From positions 1-28,052 of the forward strand of contig CALMBI010000237.1 of the NCBI GenBank assembly GCA_937860115.1: 28,052 bases of DNA, given 5' to 3'. Below the pieces are notes generated by a model. The model made no database searches, was not told the origin of the DNA, and was given only the letters and a program-made list of their open reading frames with translations. Origin of the DNA: an uncultured Arcobacter sp. GTDB taxonomy: Bacteria > Campylobacterota > Campylobacteria > Campylobacterales > Arcobacteraceae. Of the stretch, positions 1-6,630 are shown in pieces. Positions within the stretch are counted from its first letter, which is position 1. Each line of letters starts with the position of its first letter. The translations under genes and the position numbers were made by a program.

Positions 1-1
1 G

Positions 2-790
2 TTTGATGAAAAATATAACTATAAAACAAAATCGATCCTAACAGCACCGCTTATTAATTTTCACAATGCTGAAGTGATTGGTGTATTACAGTTAATTAAT
101 AAAAAAATGATGATGATCAAGTTATAAATTTTTCATTAGAAGATCAAGAATTTTTATCACTGAGTAGTTATCTTATCGCGATGAGCATATTAACAACACA
201 AAGTAATCTTGAAGAGATGTAAGAATTAAATGAAAAACTTGAAAACAATATTTATGCCAAAACAAAAATATTAGAAAATATCCAACAGCAACTACTTGAA
301 CAAATCAATAAAGATCCAATGACAAATCTTTTTAATAAAAAGTACTTTAATGATGTTGGACCAACACTTCTAAAACTTCTCAAACAAAATGCAATGGAGA
401 TCTCAATAATATTTTTTGATATAGACAATTTTAAAAAAAAACGATACATATGGCCATTTTAGTGGAGATGAAGTGATTAGAAATATAGGTGTTCTACTCA
501 ATAAAATCACAAGAAATAGTGATATTTGTATCCGTTTTGGTGGTGAAGAGTTTGTTATTATTCTTCCAAATACTACACTTGAAAACGGTGTCTTGTTAGC
601 AAATAAAATACGACATGAGATTCAAAATTTGACAGTAGTAACTCATTCTGATGATAAAATATAATTTACTATCAGTGCGGGCGTCACACAAGTTGAAAGT
701 AGCGATACATCACTTGATATCGCTACACAAAAAACAGATATGCTTTTATACGAAGCAAAAAAGGCTGGAAAAAACCAAGTGAAGTTCTAA
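2..790 (+). pseudogene. Decayed GAF-GGDEF diguanylate cyclase, 5' end outside the window
   Basis: Remnant of a cyclic-di-GMP synthase. Read across frames, it begins with the end of a GAF domain (SILTAPLINF, GVLQLINKK), then a coiled linker, then a GGDEF domain (DPMTNLFNKKYF, FFDIDNFKK, NDTYGHFSGDEV, IRFGGEEFVIILP, SAGVTQ, YEAKKAGKNQV). At least four lesions are visible: a frameshift at the A-run near 101-107, an in-frame TAA at 220-222, a frameshift at the A-run 433-441 inside the substrate-binding motif, and an in-frame TAA at 662-664. The catalytic GGEEF and an RxxD inhibitory site (RNSD, five residues before GGEEF) are still readable, so decay looks fairly recent. The frame ends with TAA at 788-790, tail-to-tail with infC. 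The N-terminus lies left of the window, so the full architecture is unknown. Sequencing error at the A-runs could explain the frameshifts but not both nonsense codons. Confidence 0.88.
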
Positions 791-814
791 AAAGAATTAT
801 TTCTTTTTAGGAAC
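784..814. terminator. Long inverted repeat between convergent gene ends, possible bidirectional terminator
   Basis: CTAAAAAGAA (787-796) and TTCTTTTTAG (801-810) form a perfect 10-bp stem with a 4-base loop. An alternative pairing starting from GTTC/GAAC makes 13 bp with one bulge. It contains the stop codons of both the cyclase pseudogene and infC. The T-rich side of the stem could serve as the U-tract in either direction. The low GC of the stem makes termination strength uncertain. Confidence 0.45.
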
Positions 815-1327
815 TACAAGCATATTTACATATCTTCCTTCAAGTTTTGGATCTTGATCTTTAGCACCAATATCTTCAAGCATTGGCCAGATACTATTTA
901 AAACATCTTCTCCAGCTTTTGGATTTGACATCTCTCTTCCTTTTAAGAATACTCTAAATTTAACATGATTTCCTTCTTCAAGGAACTCTCTAGCATGTTT
1001 TACTTTATAACTGATATCATTTGCAGCAATTTTTACAGAAAGTTTGATCTCTTTTGTTACAATAATTTTTTGATTTTTCTTAGCTTCTTTTTTCTTTTTT
1101 TCCATTTGGTATTTGAATTTACTATAATTCATAATCTTAACAACTGGAGGATTCGCAGTAGCTGCAATACATACCAAATCTAATCCTTGCTCATCTGCAA
1201 GTCTTAAAGCCTCTTGTGAACTAATAATCCCATAAGATGTTCCATCATCACCATTACATCTTACTTCAGGAAATCTTATATCCTCATTCATCAATACATC
1301 ATCTGTTTTTTTTGCTTTTAAATTCAA
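797..1327 (-). CDS. infC: Translation initiation factor IF-3
   Basis: IF-3 binds the 30S subunit, prevents premature 50S joining and monitors start-codon selection. The 176-residue product is close to the usual 180. The N-terminal domain is recognisable (NEDIRFPEVR, ISSQEALRLADEQGLDLV), followed by a lysine-rich linker helix and the C-terminal domain (EIKLSVKIAANDISYK, FLEEGNHVKFRVFLKGREM, LEGRYVNMLVVPKKK). The start is TTG at 1327-1325, behind a good AGAGGA site at 6-7 bases. It overlaps the thrS TGA stop in a TTGA arrangement, implying translational coupling. Many infC genes use unusual start codons because IF-3 limits its own synthesis by rejecting them; that this applies here is an inference. 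An in-frame ATG (MNEDIRF) lies 12 codons downstream but lacks an evident binding site. No rpmI-rplT follows, as in other Campylobacterota. Confidence 0.96.
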   Translation of the reverse strand: MNLKAKKTDDVLMNEDIRFPEVRCNGDDGTSYGIISSQEALRLADEQGLDLVCIAATANPPVVKIMNYSKFKYQMEKKKKEAKKNQKIIVTKEIKLSVKIAANDISYKVKHAREFLEEGNHVKFRVFLKGREMSNPKAGEDVLNSIWPMLEDIGAKDQDPKLEGRYVNMLVVPKKK

Positions 1328-3132
1328 ATTTTATCCTCTTGTTTTTTATTTTTTACCATCTCTAAAAAGTCAGCTCTTGACATTTCACTTCTTTCTCTTT
1401 TTCTTCTATCTCTAAGTGCTACCATTTGATTTTCCATTTCCGCTTCACCTAAAACCAAAATCATAGGAACTCTTCCTTTTTCTGCATTTCTGATTTTTTT
1501 GTTTAAAGAGTCATTTTTATCAAATATTTCACTATCGATATCAAGTTCTCTAAGATCTGCAGCTATCTCTTTAGCATAGGCAATATTATTATCACTAATA
1601 GGGATAATCGCAACTTCAGTAGGAGCAATACTAAATGGAAACTCCCCTGCACAATGTTCAGTTAAAATACCAATAAATCGCTCAAATGACCCTAAAATAG
1701 CTCTATGAATCATAACTGGTCGCTCTTTTGTATCACTATTTGTAGTATAGTGAATATCAAATCTCTCAGGTAAATTCATATCAACTTGGATAGTTCCACA
1801 TTGCCATTTTCTACCAATTGCATCAAGGATTTTGATGTCAATTTTTGGACCATAGAATGCTCCACCACCCTCATCTATTCCATAAGAGTAGTTATTTTCA
1901 TCAAGTGCATCTTTTATACCTTGAGTTGTAGCTTCCCAAAATGCATCATCACCAATAGCTTTTTCAGGTCTTGTTGAAACCATCATCTCATATTCAAAAT
2001 CAAATAGTTTCATCAAGCTTTCAACAAACTCTAAAACTTCCATAATTACAGATTTTACTTGACTTGGCATACAGAAAATATGTGCATCATCTTGAGTAAA
2101 TTCTCTTACCCTAAAAAGTCCGTGCATCGTTCCACTCATCTCATGCCTATGAACAACACCATATTCAAAATATTTTAAAGGTAAATCTTTATATGAAACT
2201 AAATCATCTTTAAAAATTTGAATATGACCTACACAGTTCATAGGTTTTATCCCATATTCTTGACCCTCAATCTCAGTAAAATACATATTTTCTTTGTAGT
2301 TTGCATAGTGTCCAGATTTCACCCAAGCATCAGCTTTTAAAATTTCAGGACCTCTTACAGGCTCATACCCTCTTTTTCTATGCGCTTTGTAAAGAAGTTG
2401 CTCTAATTTTCCTCGTAGTCTTGCTCCATTTGGAAGCCATAAAGGAAGACCTGCACCTACATCATCACTAAATGTAAATAATTTAAGCTCAGTTCCTAAC
2501 TTTCTATGGTCTCTTTTTTTTGCTTCTTCTATCATAGTAAGATAGTTTGCAAGATCCTCTTTTTCAAAAAATGAGATACCATAAATTCTAGTAATCATCT
2601 CGTTTTTTTCATCTCCACCTAAATAAGCGCCAGCAACTCTTAAAAGTTTGAAGTTTCTAATAGTTCTTGTATTTTCTAAGTGTGGCCCACGACAAAGATC
2701 TTCAAAGTCACCTTGTTTGTATACAGTTAAAACATCATCTTTGATATTTTTAAGTACCATTTGTTTTAGCGGATCATTTGCAAATTTAGTAGCAAATTCT
2801 TCTCTTGAGATTTCACTTCGCTCAATTGGAAGTTTTCTCTCTGCGATACTTTTCATCTTTTTTTCTATCGCTTTTAAGTCCTCATCACTAATACTTTGTG
2901 AAACTTTAAAGTCATAGTAAAAACCTTCATCAACAACAGGTCCAACAAAAAATTGAGCTTCAGGATGGAGTTCTTTGATGGCTTGTGCCATAAGATGAGC
3001 AGTTGAGTGTCTTAATATTTCTAGAGCATCTTTACTATTTGATGCTACAATCTCTTCCCCTTGAATATTCAAGGCTTTAGCAGTTTGAAGGTCATATATT
3101 TGATCGTCCTTCTTAATACCTATACAGTCCAA
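1324..3132 (-). CDS. thrS: Threonyl-tRNA synthetase
   Basis: Charges tRNA-Thr with threonine. The 602-residue protein shows the editing domain (HSTAHLMAQAIKELHP near residue 43, then GPVVDEGFYYDF), the class II core with the zinc Cys in KPMNCVGH, the motif 2 region (HRHEMSGTMHGLFRVREFTQDD), motif 3 (HRAILGSFERFIGILTEH) and the C-terminal anticodon-binding domain. The segment before the editing domain is about 30 residues shorter than in E. coli ThrS, so the TGS domain is reduced; from memory this is usual in Campylobacterota. The start is TTG at 3132-3130 with AAGGA six bases upstream. A candidate extended -10 element lies at 3161-3166. It is transcribed with infC, whose start codon overlaps its stop codon, and follows argH on the same strand with a 53-bp gap. 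Confidence 0.97.
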   Translation of the reverse strand: MDCIGIKKDDQIYDLQTAKALNIQGEEIVASNSKDALEILRHSTAHLMAQAIKELHPEAQFFVGPVVDEGFYYDFKVSQSISDEDLKAIEKKMKSIAERKLPIERSEISREEFATKFANDPLKQMVLKNIKDDVLTVYKQGDFEDLCRGPHLENTRTIRNFKLLRVAGAYLGGDEKNEMITRIYGISFFEKEDLANYLTMIEEAKKRDHRKLGTELKLFTFSDDVGAGLPLWLPNGARLRGKLEQLLYKAHRKRGYEPVRGPEILKADAWVKSGHYANYKENMYFTEIEGQEYGIKPMNCVGHIQIFKDDLVSYKDLPLKYFEYGVVHRHEMSGTMHGLFRVREFTQDDAHIFCMPSQVKSVIMEVLEFVESLMKLFDFEYEMMVSTRPEKAIGDDAFWEATTQGIKDALDENNYSYGIDEGGGAFYGPKIDIKILDAIGRKWQCGTIQVDMNLPERFDIHYTTNSDTKERPVMIHRAILGSFERFIGILTEHCAGEFPFSIAPTEVAIIPISDNNIAYAKEIAADLRELDIDSEIFDKNDSLNKKIRNAEKGRVPMILVLGEAEMENQMVALRDRRKRERSEMSRADFLEMVKNKKQEDKI

Positions 3133-3160
3133 TAAAATCCTTTTTTGAAAATTTTCTTTT

Positions 3161-3166
3161 ATTCTA
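3161..3166 (-). promoter_or_regulatory. Candidate extended -10 element for thrS-infC
   Basis: On the minus strand the sequence reads TGATAGAAT, an extended -10 with TG one base before TAGAAT, about 30 bases upstream of the thrS TTG start. Campylobacterota sigma-70 promoters often lack a clear -35 box, so this rests on the -10 only. Confidence 0.4.
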
Positions 3167-3185
3167 TCACATTTGGCTTAAGAAA

Positions 3186-4571
3186 TTAATTTTTACTTAG
3201 CCAATCTTGAAATATTTTAATTTGTTGATTCGTTTCGTTTGTGCTTGTTCCACCATAACTATTTCTTGCATTCATAGAGTTTCTCAAATCCAAATAAGCA
3301 ATAATCTCATCAGATACATTTTTTAACTCTTCACATGAATCTCTTAATTCAGAAATAGTTAGTTCACTTACATCTTTACTTAGTCTATTTGCGTGAGCAA
3401 CGACCTCTTTGGTAAGATAATAAGCTTCTCTAAATGGAATATTTTGTTTTTGTACCAAATAATCAGCCAAATCGGTCGCTGTTAAATGCCCAATTTTACA
3501 AGCTTTTTCCATTTTTTCGCTATTTATAATCAAAGTTTCCATCACTGCTGTTAATATATCTAAACTAATCTCCATCGTTTCAACACTATCAAATACACCC
3601 TCCTTATCCTCTTGAGTATCCTTATTATAAGCAAGTGGCAACCCTTTCATAACAGTTAAAAGACCTATTAAATTTCCATAAACTCTTCCTGTTTTCCCAC
3701 GTAAGAGTTCAGGCACATCAGGGTTTTTCTTTTGCGGCATAATTGAGCTCGTTGTTGCATATTCATCACTCATTCTAACAAATTGGAACTCATAACTTGA
3801 CCATAAAATAAGTTCTTCAGAGATTCTACTAATATGCATCATAGAGGTTGCAATATTAAAAAGTATCTCTAATGCAAAGTCTCTGTTACTACTACTATCT
3901 AATGCACAATTTGAAGGAGCTGTGAATCCTAAAAGTTGAGCCGTTTTAAATCTATCAATGTTGTGTGGAGTTCCCGCAAGTGCAGCACTTCCAAGAGGTG
4001 AGAAGTTATTTCTTTCATAGCTACTTACAAATCTTTCAAAATCTCTTTTGAACATATTGGCATACGCTAACATATGAAATCCAAAGTTAATTGGTTGTGC
4101 ATGTTGTAAGTGTGTCATACCAGGAATAAGAGTTTCACTATGTTTTGAAGCAATCTCTACTAAAACTCCTATTAGTTTTTTTAGCTTTTCCTTGATATCT
4201 AAAGTTTTATCTTGTACATACAAAGTAAAATCTGTTGCTACTTGATCATTTCTACTTCTTGCTGTGTGGAGTCTCCCTGCAGGTGCTCCAATGATTTGAC
4301 TCAAACGATTTTCAACAGCCATATGGATATCTTCATCTTCGATTTTCCATTCAAACACACCCGTTTCAATCTCATCTTTGATTTTTAAAAGCCCTTTTTC
4401 AATAGCTTCTTGATCATCAATAGTAATAATCCCTTGCAATGCTAACATCTTGCTATGTGCGACACTCCCTTTGATATCTTGAGCATAGAGCTTTTTATCG
4501 AAAAAAAGTGATGCATTAAACTGATTTAAGATATCAGCATTTGTATTTTTTAGTATTTGTTGATTTGACAT
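3186..4571 (-). CDS. argH: Argininosuccinate lyase
   Basis: Catalyses the last step of arginine synthesis, splitting argininosuccinate into arginine and fumarate; a cytoplasmic homotetramer in the fumarase/aspartase superfamily. Visible are HTARSRNDQVATDF, the conserved TPGMTHLQHAQP-type segment (here IPGMTHLQHAQPINF) with the catalytic His region, and the superfamily signature SSIMPQKKNPD with its catalytic Ser. I chose the ATG at 4571-4569 (MSNQQILKN, 461 residues), preceded by GGGA. The frame opens four codons earlier at 4583, but that ATG has no ribosome-binding site. It lies divergently from the HDOD gene, with an extended -10 at 4609-4614 giving a leader of about 30 bases. No other arg genes are nearby. 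Confidence 0.97.
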   Translation of the reverse strand: MSNQQILKNTNADILNQFNASLFFDKKLYAQDIKGSVAHSKMLALQGIITIDDQEAIEKGLLKIKDEIETGVFEWKIEDEDIHMAVENRLSQIIGAPAGRLHTARSRNDQVATDFTLYVQDKTLDIKEKLKKLIGVLVEIASKHSETLIPGMTHLQHAQPINFGFHMLAYANMFKRDFERFVSSYERNNFSPLGSAALAGTPHNIDRFKTAQLLGFTAPSNCALDSSSNRDFALEILFNIATSMMHISRISEELILWSSYEFQFVRMSDEYATTSSIMPQKKNPDVPELLRGKTGRVYGNLIGLLTVMKGLPLAYNKDTQEDKEGVFDSVETMEISLDILTAVMETLIINSEKMEKACKIGHLTATDLADYLVQKQNIPFREAYYLTKEVVAHANRLSKDVSELTISELRDSCEELKNVSDEIIAYLDLRNSMNARNSYGGTSTNETNQQIKIFQDWLSKN

Positions 4572-4608
4572 AAAAATTCCCATTTGTTATTTAATTTCGT
4601 ATGGATTG

Positions 4609-4614
4609 ATTATA
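4609..4614 (-). promoter_or_regulatory. Candidate extended -10 element for argH
   Basis: The minus strand reads TGTTATAAT, a consensus TATAAT with TG one base upstream, about 38 bases before the chosen argH start. It is the strongest promoter-like element in this divergent 196-bp gap. Confidence 0.5.
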
Positions 4615-4699
4615 ACATAGAAGAGTTTTAACTAACTTTTTTCAAATTTAATCATTTTGTTATCAATAATAGAGCGCTTTTTAAGAGTAGTTAGTGTAA

Positions 4700-4705
4700 T
4701 ATAAT
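4700..4705 (+). promoter_or_regulatory. Candidate -10 element for the HDOD-ruvX operon
   Basis: TATAAT at 4700-4705, about 62 bases upstream of the HDOD ATG at 4768, in an AT-rich tract. No clear -35 box is seen. Confidence 0.45.
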
Positions 4706-4767
4706 CACGTTTTACATGAATTTAAAAATATTTAAAATCCTTATCTTTATTATTTGGAAATGAAACA

Positions 4768-5589
4768 ATGGTAAATTATATTTCAAAAAAAATCGATGCA
4801 CTCCCACCACTACCAAAAACAGTAATGGAATTGCAAGAATTTAAAAGAAAAGATGTTCAAGAGATCACTGAATTATTAAGAATTCTAGAAAAAGATCCAC
4901 TCATCATGGCTACACTTTTAAAAGTAGCAAATTCAGCTATGTTTGGATTTAGACATAAAGTTGAAACAACAAAAAAAGCAGTAGAGCTTATTGGTATCAA
5001 TTTTACACTCTCTATAGCTTTTGGAAGTGCTGTAAAAAGTACTTTAAATACAAATCTTGATGCTTATGGTCTTACATCAGATCAATTCTTAGATCTTGCA
5101 AATATGTCTTCAAATATACTTAATAAGTGGGTTGCTGCATGGGATTATAAACTGAAAGAGGAGTTATTACTTCCTGTATTTTTACAAGAGACTGGGCAAT
5201 TTATCCTTTCAGATCTTGCAAGAGAATATAAGATCACAAACAACTTCTTTGAAGCTATCAAAAAAGATCCAATCAAAATAGCTGATATTGAAAAACAACT
5301 CTTTACAATGAATTGTTCTGAAGTAACAGCTTCTATTTTTGAACAATGGAAACTCAAAGATGATCTTATTGCGATGATTAGAGCTGTAAATGAGATCAAT
5401 AAATGTGATCCAAAATACTTAAAACATGCACAAGTACTCGGTGTTATTAAAGTACTTTGTAATCCAGTTGAGCCGCTTAGTAGCAAATCTGTAGAAAAAG
5501 CTATAGATATGGCAAAAACTTATAAACTTGATGTAAAAAGTTTAGAAAAAGCTATAGAGGTTATGGAAGATAGATTATTAGATGCCTAA
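4768..5589 (+). CDS. HDOD domain signalling protein
   Basis: A 273-residue soluble protein made almost entirely of an HDOD domain (LPPLPKTVMELQEF at residues 12-25, the helix KDPLIMATLLKVANSAMFGF, then ELIGINFTLSIAFGSAV). HDOD proteins are HD-fold relatives that generally lack hydrolase residues and take part in signalling, often in motility or stress responses. No attached REC, EAL or GGDEF domain is present, so its partner cannot be read from the sequence. Its stop codon overlaps the ruvX start by 8 bases, so the two are co-transcribed and probably coupled. The start ATG is preceded by GGAAATGAAAC, a modest binding site. Confidence 0.9.
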   Translation: MVNYISKKIDALPPLPKTVMELQEFKRKDVQEITELLRILEKDPLIMATLLKVANSAMFGFRHKVETTKKAVELIGINFTLSIAFGSAVKSTLNTNLDAYGLTSDQFLDLANMSSNILNKWVAAWDYKLKEELLLPVFLQETGQFILSDLAREYKITNNFFEAIKKDPIKIADIEKQLFTMNCSEVTASIFEQWKLKDDLIAMIRAVNEINKCDPKYLKHAQVLGVIKVLCNPVEPLSSKSVEKAIDMAKTYKLDVKSLEKAIEVMEDRLLDA

Positions 5590-5974
5590 TAAAAAATATG
5601 CTTCAATCGATGTTGGATTGAAGCGAATCGGTGTAGCTATATCTGTTGGTCTAAAGATTAGCTCACCCAAAGAAGCGATTCTTAGAAAAAATAGAGACCA
5701 AGCTGCTCGTGATGTAGATGCTTTTTTAAATGAATGGGAGATCGATACTTTGATTGTAGGATATCCTGGTGCGAGCATCGATATGCAAAATAGAATCAAA
5801 CACTTTGTAGGACTTCTTCAGTTTGATAAAGAGGTCATTTTTCAAGAAGAAAACATGAGCTCCATAGAGGCTGAGGAACTTATGCGAGGTGAAATAAAAC
5901 AAAAACGTGATGGAAGAATAGATTCAATCGCTGCTCAGATTATACTCGACCGATATCTTAGATCGATCAAATAA
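5582..5974 (+). CDS. ruvX: Putative Holliday junction resolvase / pre-16S rRNA nuclease, YqgF family
   Basis: A 130-residue RNase H-fold protein of the YqgF/RuvX family, which matures the 5' end of 16S rRNA in E. coli and has been proposed to act on Holliday junctions. The N-terminal strand motif (YASIDVGLKRIGVAIS) carries the first catalytic Asp, EENMSSIEAEEL carries the Glu region, and the C-terminal RIDSIAAQIILDRYL carries the final Asp. The length is typical. The start ATG at 5582 lies inside the last codons of the HDOD gene. It is tail-to-tail with the tcdA-like gene, only 11 bases away, with no obvious terminator between them. Confidence 0.93.
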   Translation: MPNKKYASIDVGLKRIGVAISVGLKISSPKEAILRKNRDQAARDVDAFLNEWEIDTLIVGYPGASIDMQNRIKHFVGLLQFDKEVIFQEENMSSIEAEELMRGEIKQKRDGRIDSIAAQIILDRYLRSIK

Positions 5975-5985
5975 GCTTTAATAAC

Positions 5986-6630
5986 TCAGTTTGTATTTAT
6001 TAGTCTATTGATAGCTATTGAGCACATCGTAAGGCCAAACGATCCAGTAACTCCTACAAACGAGCCTTTAGAAGCTATTTTAGGTACTTCAGTATTAAAT
6101 ATCACTTTGAAATTTTTATCAAATTTATCTTTTTTAAGCATTGTTCTTATCTTTCGTAAAAATGGATCATTTGTTGTTTTCCAAAGAGAGATATATTCTA
6201 TCTTTGTTGGATCTGTTTTTTTAGCGCTTCCACCAGATGAGATCATTTTTTTATAATACTTTTTAATCAGCTCTACTTTTGGTTTTATATCATCAATAGC
6301 ATCTAAAATTAAATCATATTTACTAAGATCATTATTTTTTACCCATTCTATATCTATTTTAACATTGATCCCTTTGATCCCTGGATAGATTTTTTCTAAG
6401 TGTTCTACTTTATATTCACCAGTTGCTTCACTTCCTATTTGTCTATTTTTATTGGTAACATCATACCTATCAAAATCAACAATAGTGATATCTTGTACAC
6501 CACTTCTATAAAGGCAATCTAACGCATGTCCACCAACACCACCAACACCTAAGATAATCACTTTCCCTTTTTGAATTTTAGAAAAATTTTCACCAAAAAG
6601 CATCTGGCATCGTTCATATCTTTTATCCAT
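5986..6630 (-). CDS. tcdA: E1-like ThiF-family protein, probable tRNA threonylcarbamoyladenosine dehydratase
   Basis: An ATP-dependent adenylating enzyme of the ThiF/MoeB fold, 214 residues. The Rossmann loop GVGGVGG (residues 28-34) and VDFDRYDVTNKNRQ (51-64) are the standard nucleotide-binding elements. The later segments SSGGSAKKTDPTKIEY, NDPFLRKIRTMLKK and FKVIFNTEVPK match TcdA (CsdL) best. TcdA dehydrates t6A37 in tRNA to its cyclic form. It is shorter than E. coli TcdA (268), lacking a C-terminal extension. Its ATG overlaps the end of the upstream histidine kinase by 8 bases, suggesting co-expression from the kinase promoter. A different ThiF-family role cannot be excluded by sequence alone. 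Confidence 0.85.
   Translation of the reverse strand: MDKRYERCQMLFGENFSKIQKGKVIILGVGGVGGHALDCLYRSGVQDITIVDFDRYDVTNKNRQIGSEATGEYKVEHLEKIYPGIKGINVKIDIEWVKNNDLSKYDLILDAIDDIKPKVELIKKYYKKMISSGGSAKKTDPTKIEYISLWKTTNDPFLRKIRTMLKKDKFDKNFKVIFNTEVPKIASKGSFVGVTGSFGLTMCSIAINRLINTN

Noticed and set aside
4572..4583. Start of argH four codons earlier at 4583
   Set aside because: No ribosome-binding site precedes that ATG, whereas the ATG at 4571 has GGGA upstream.
5145..5486. Open frame of 113 codons on the minus strand opposite the HDOD gene
   Set aside because: It is the antisense shadow of a well-supported gene, with Ser/Ile-rich composition and no binding site.
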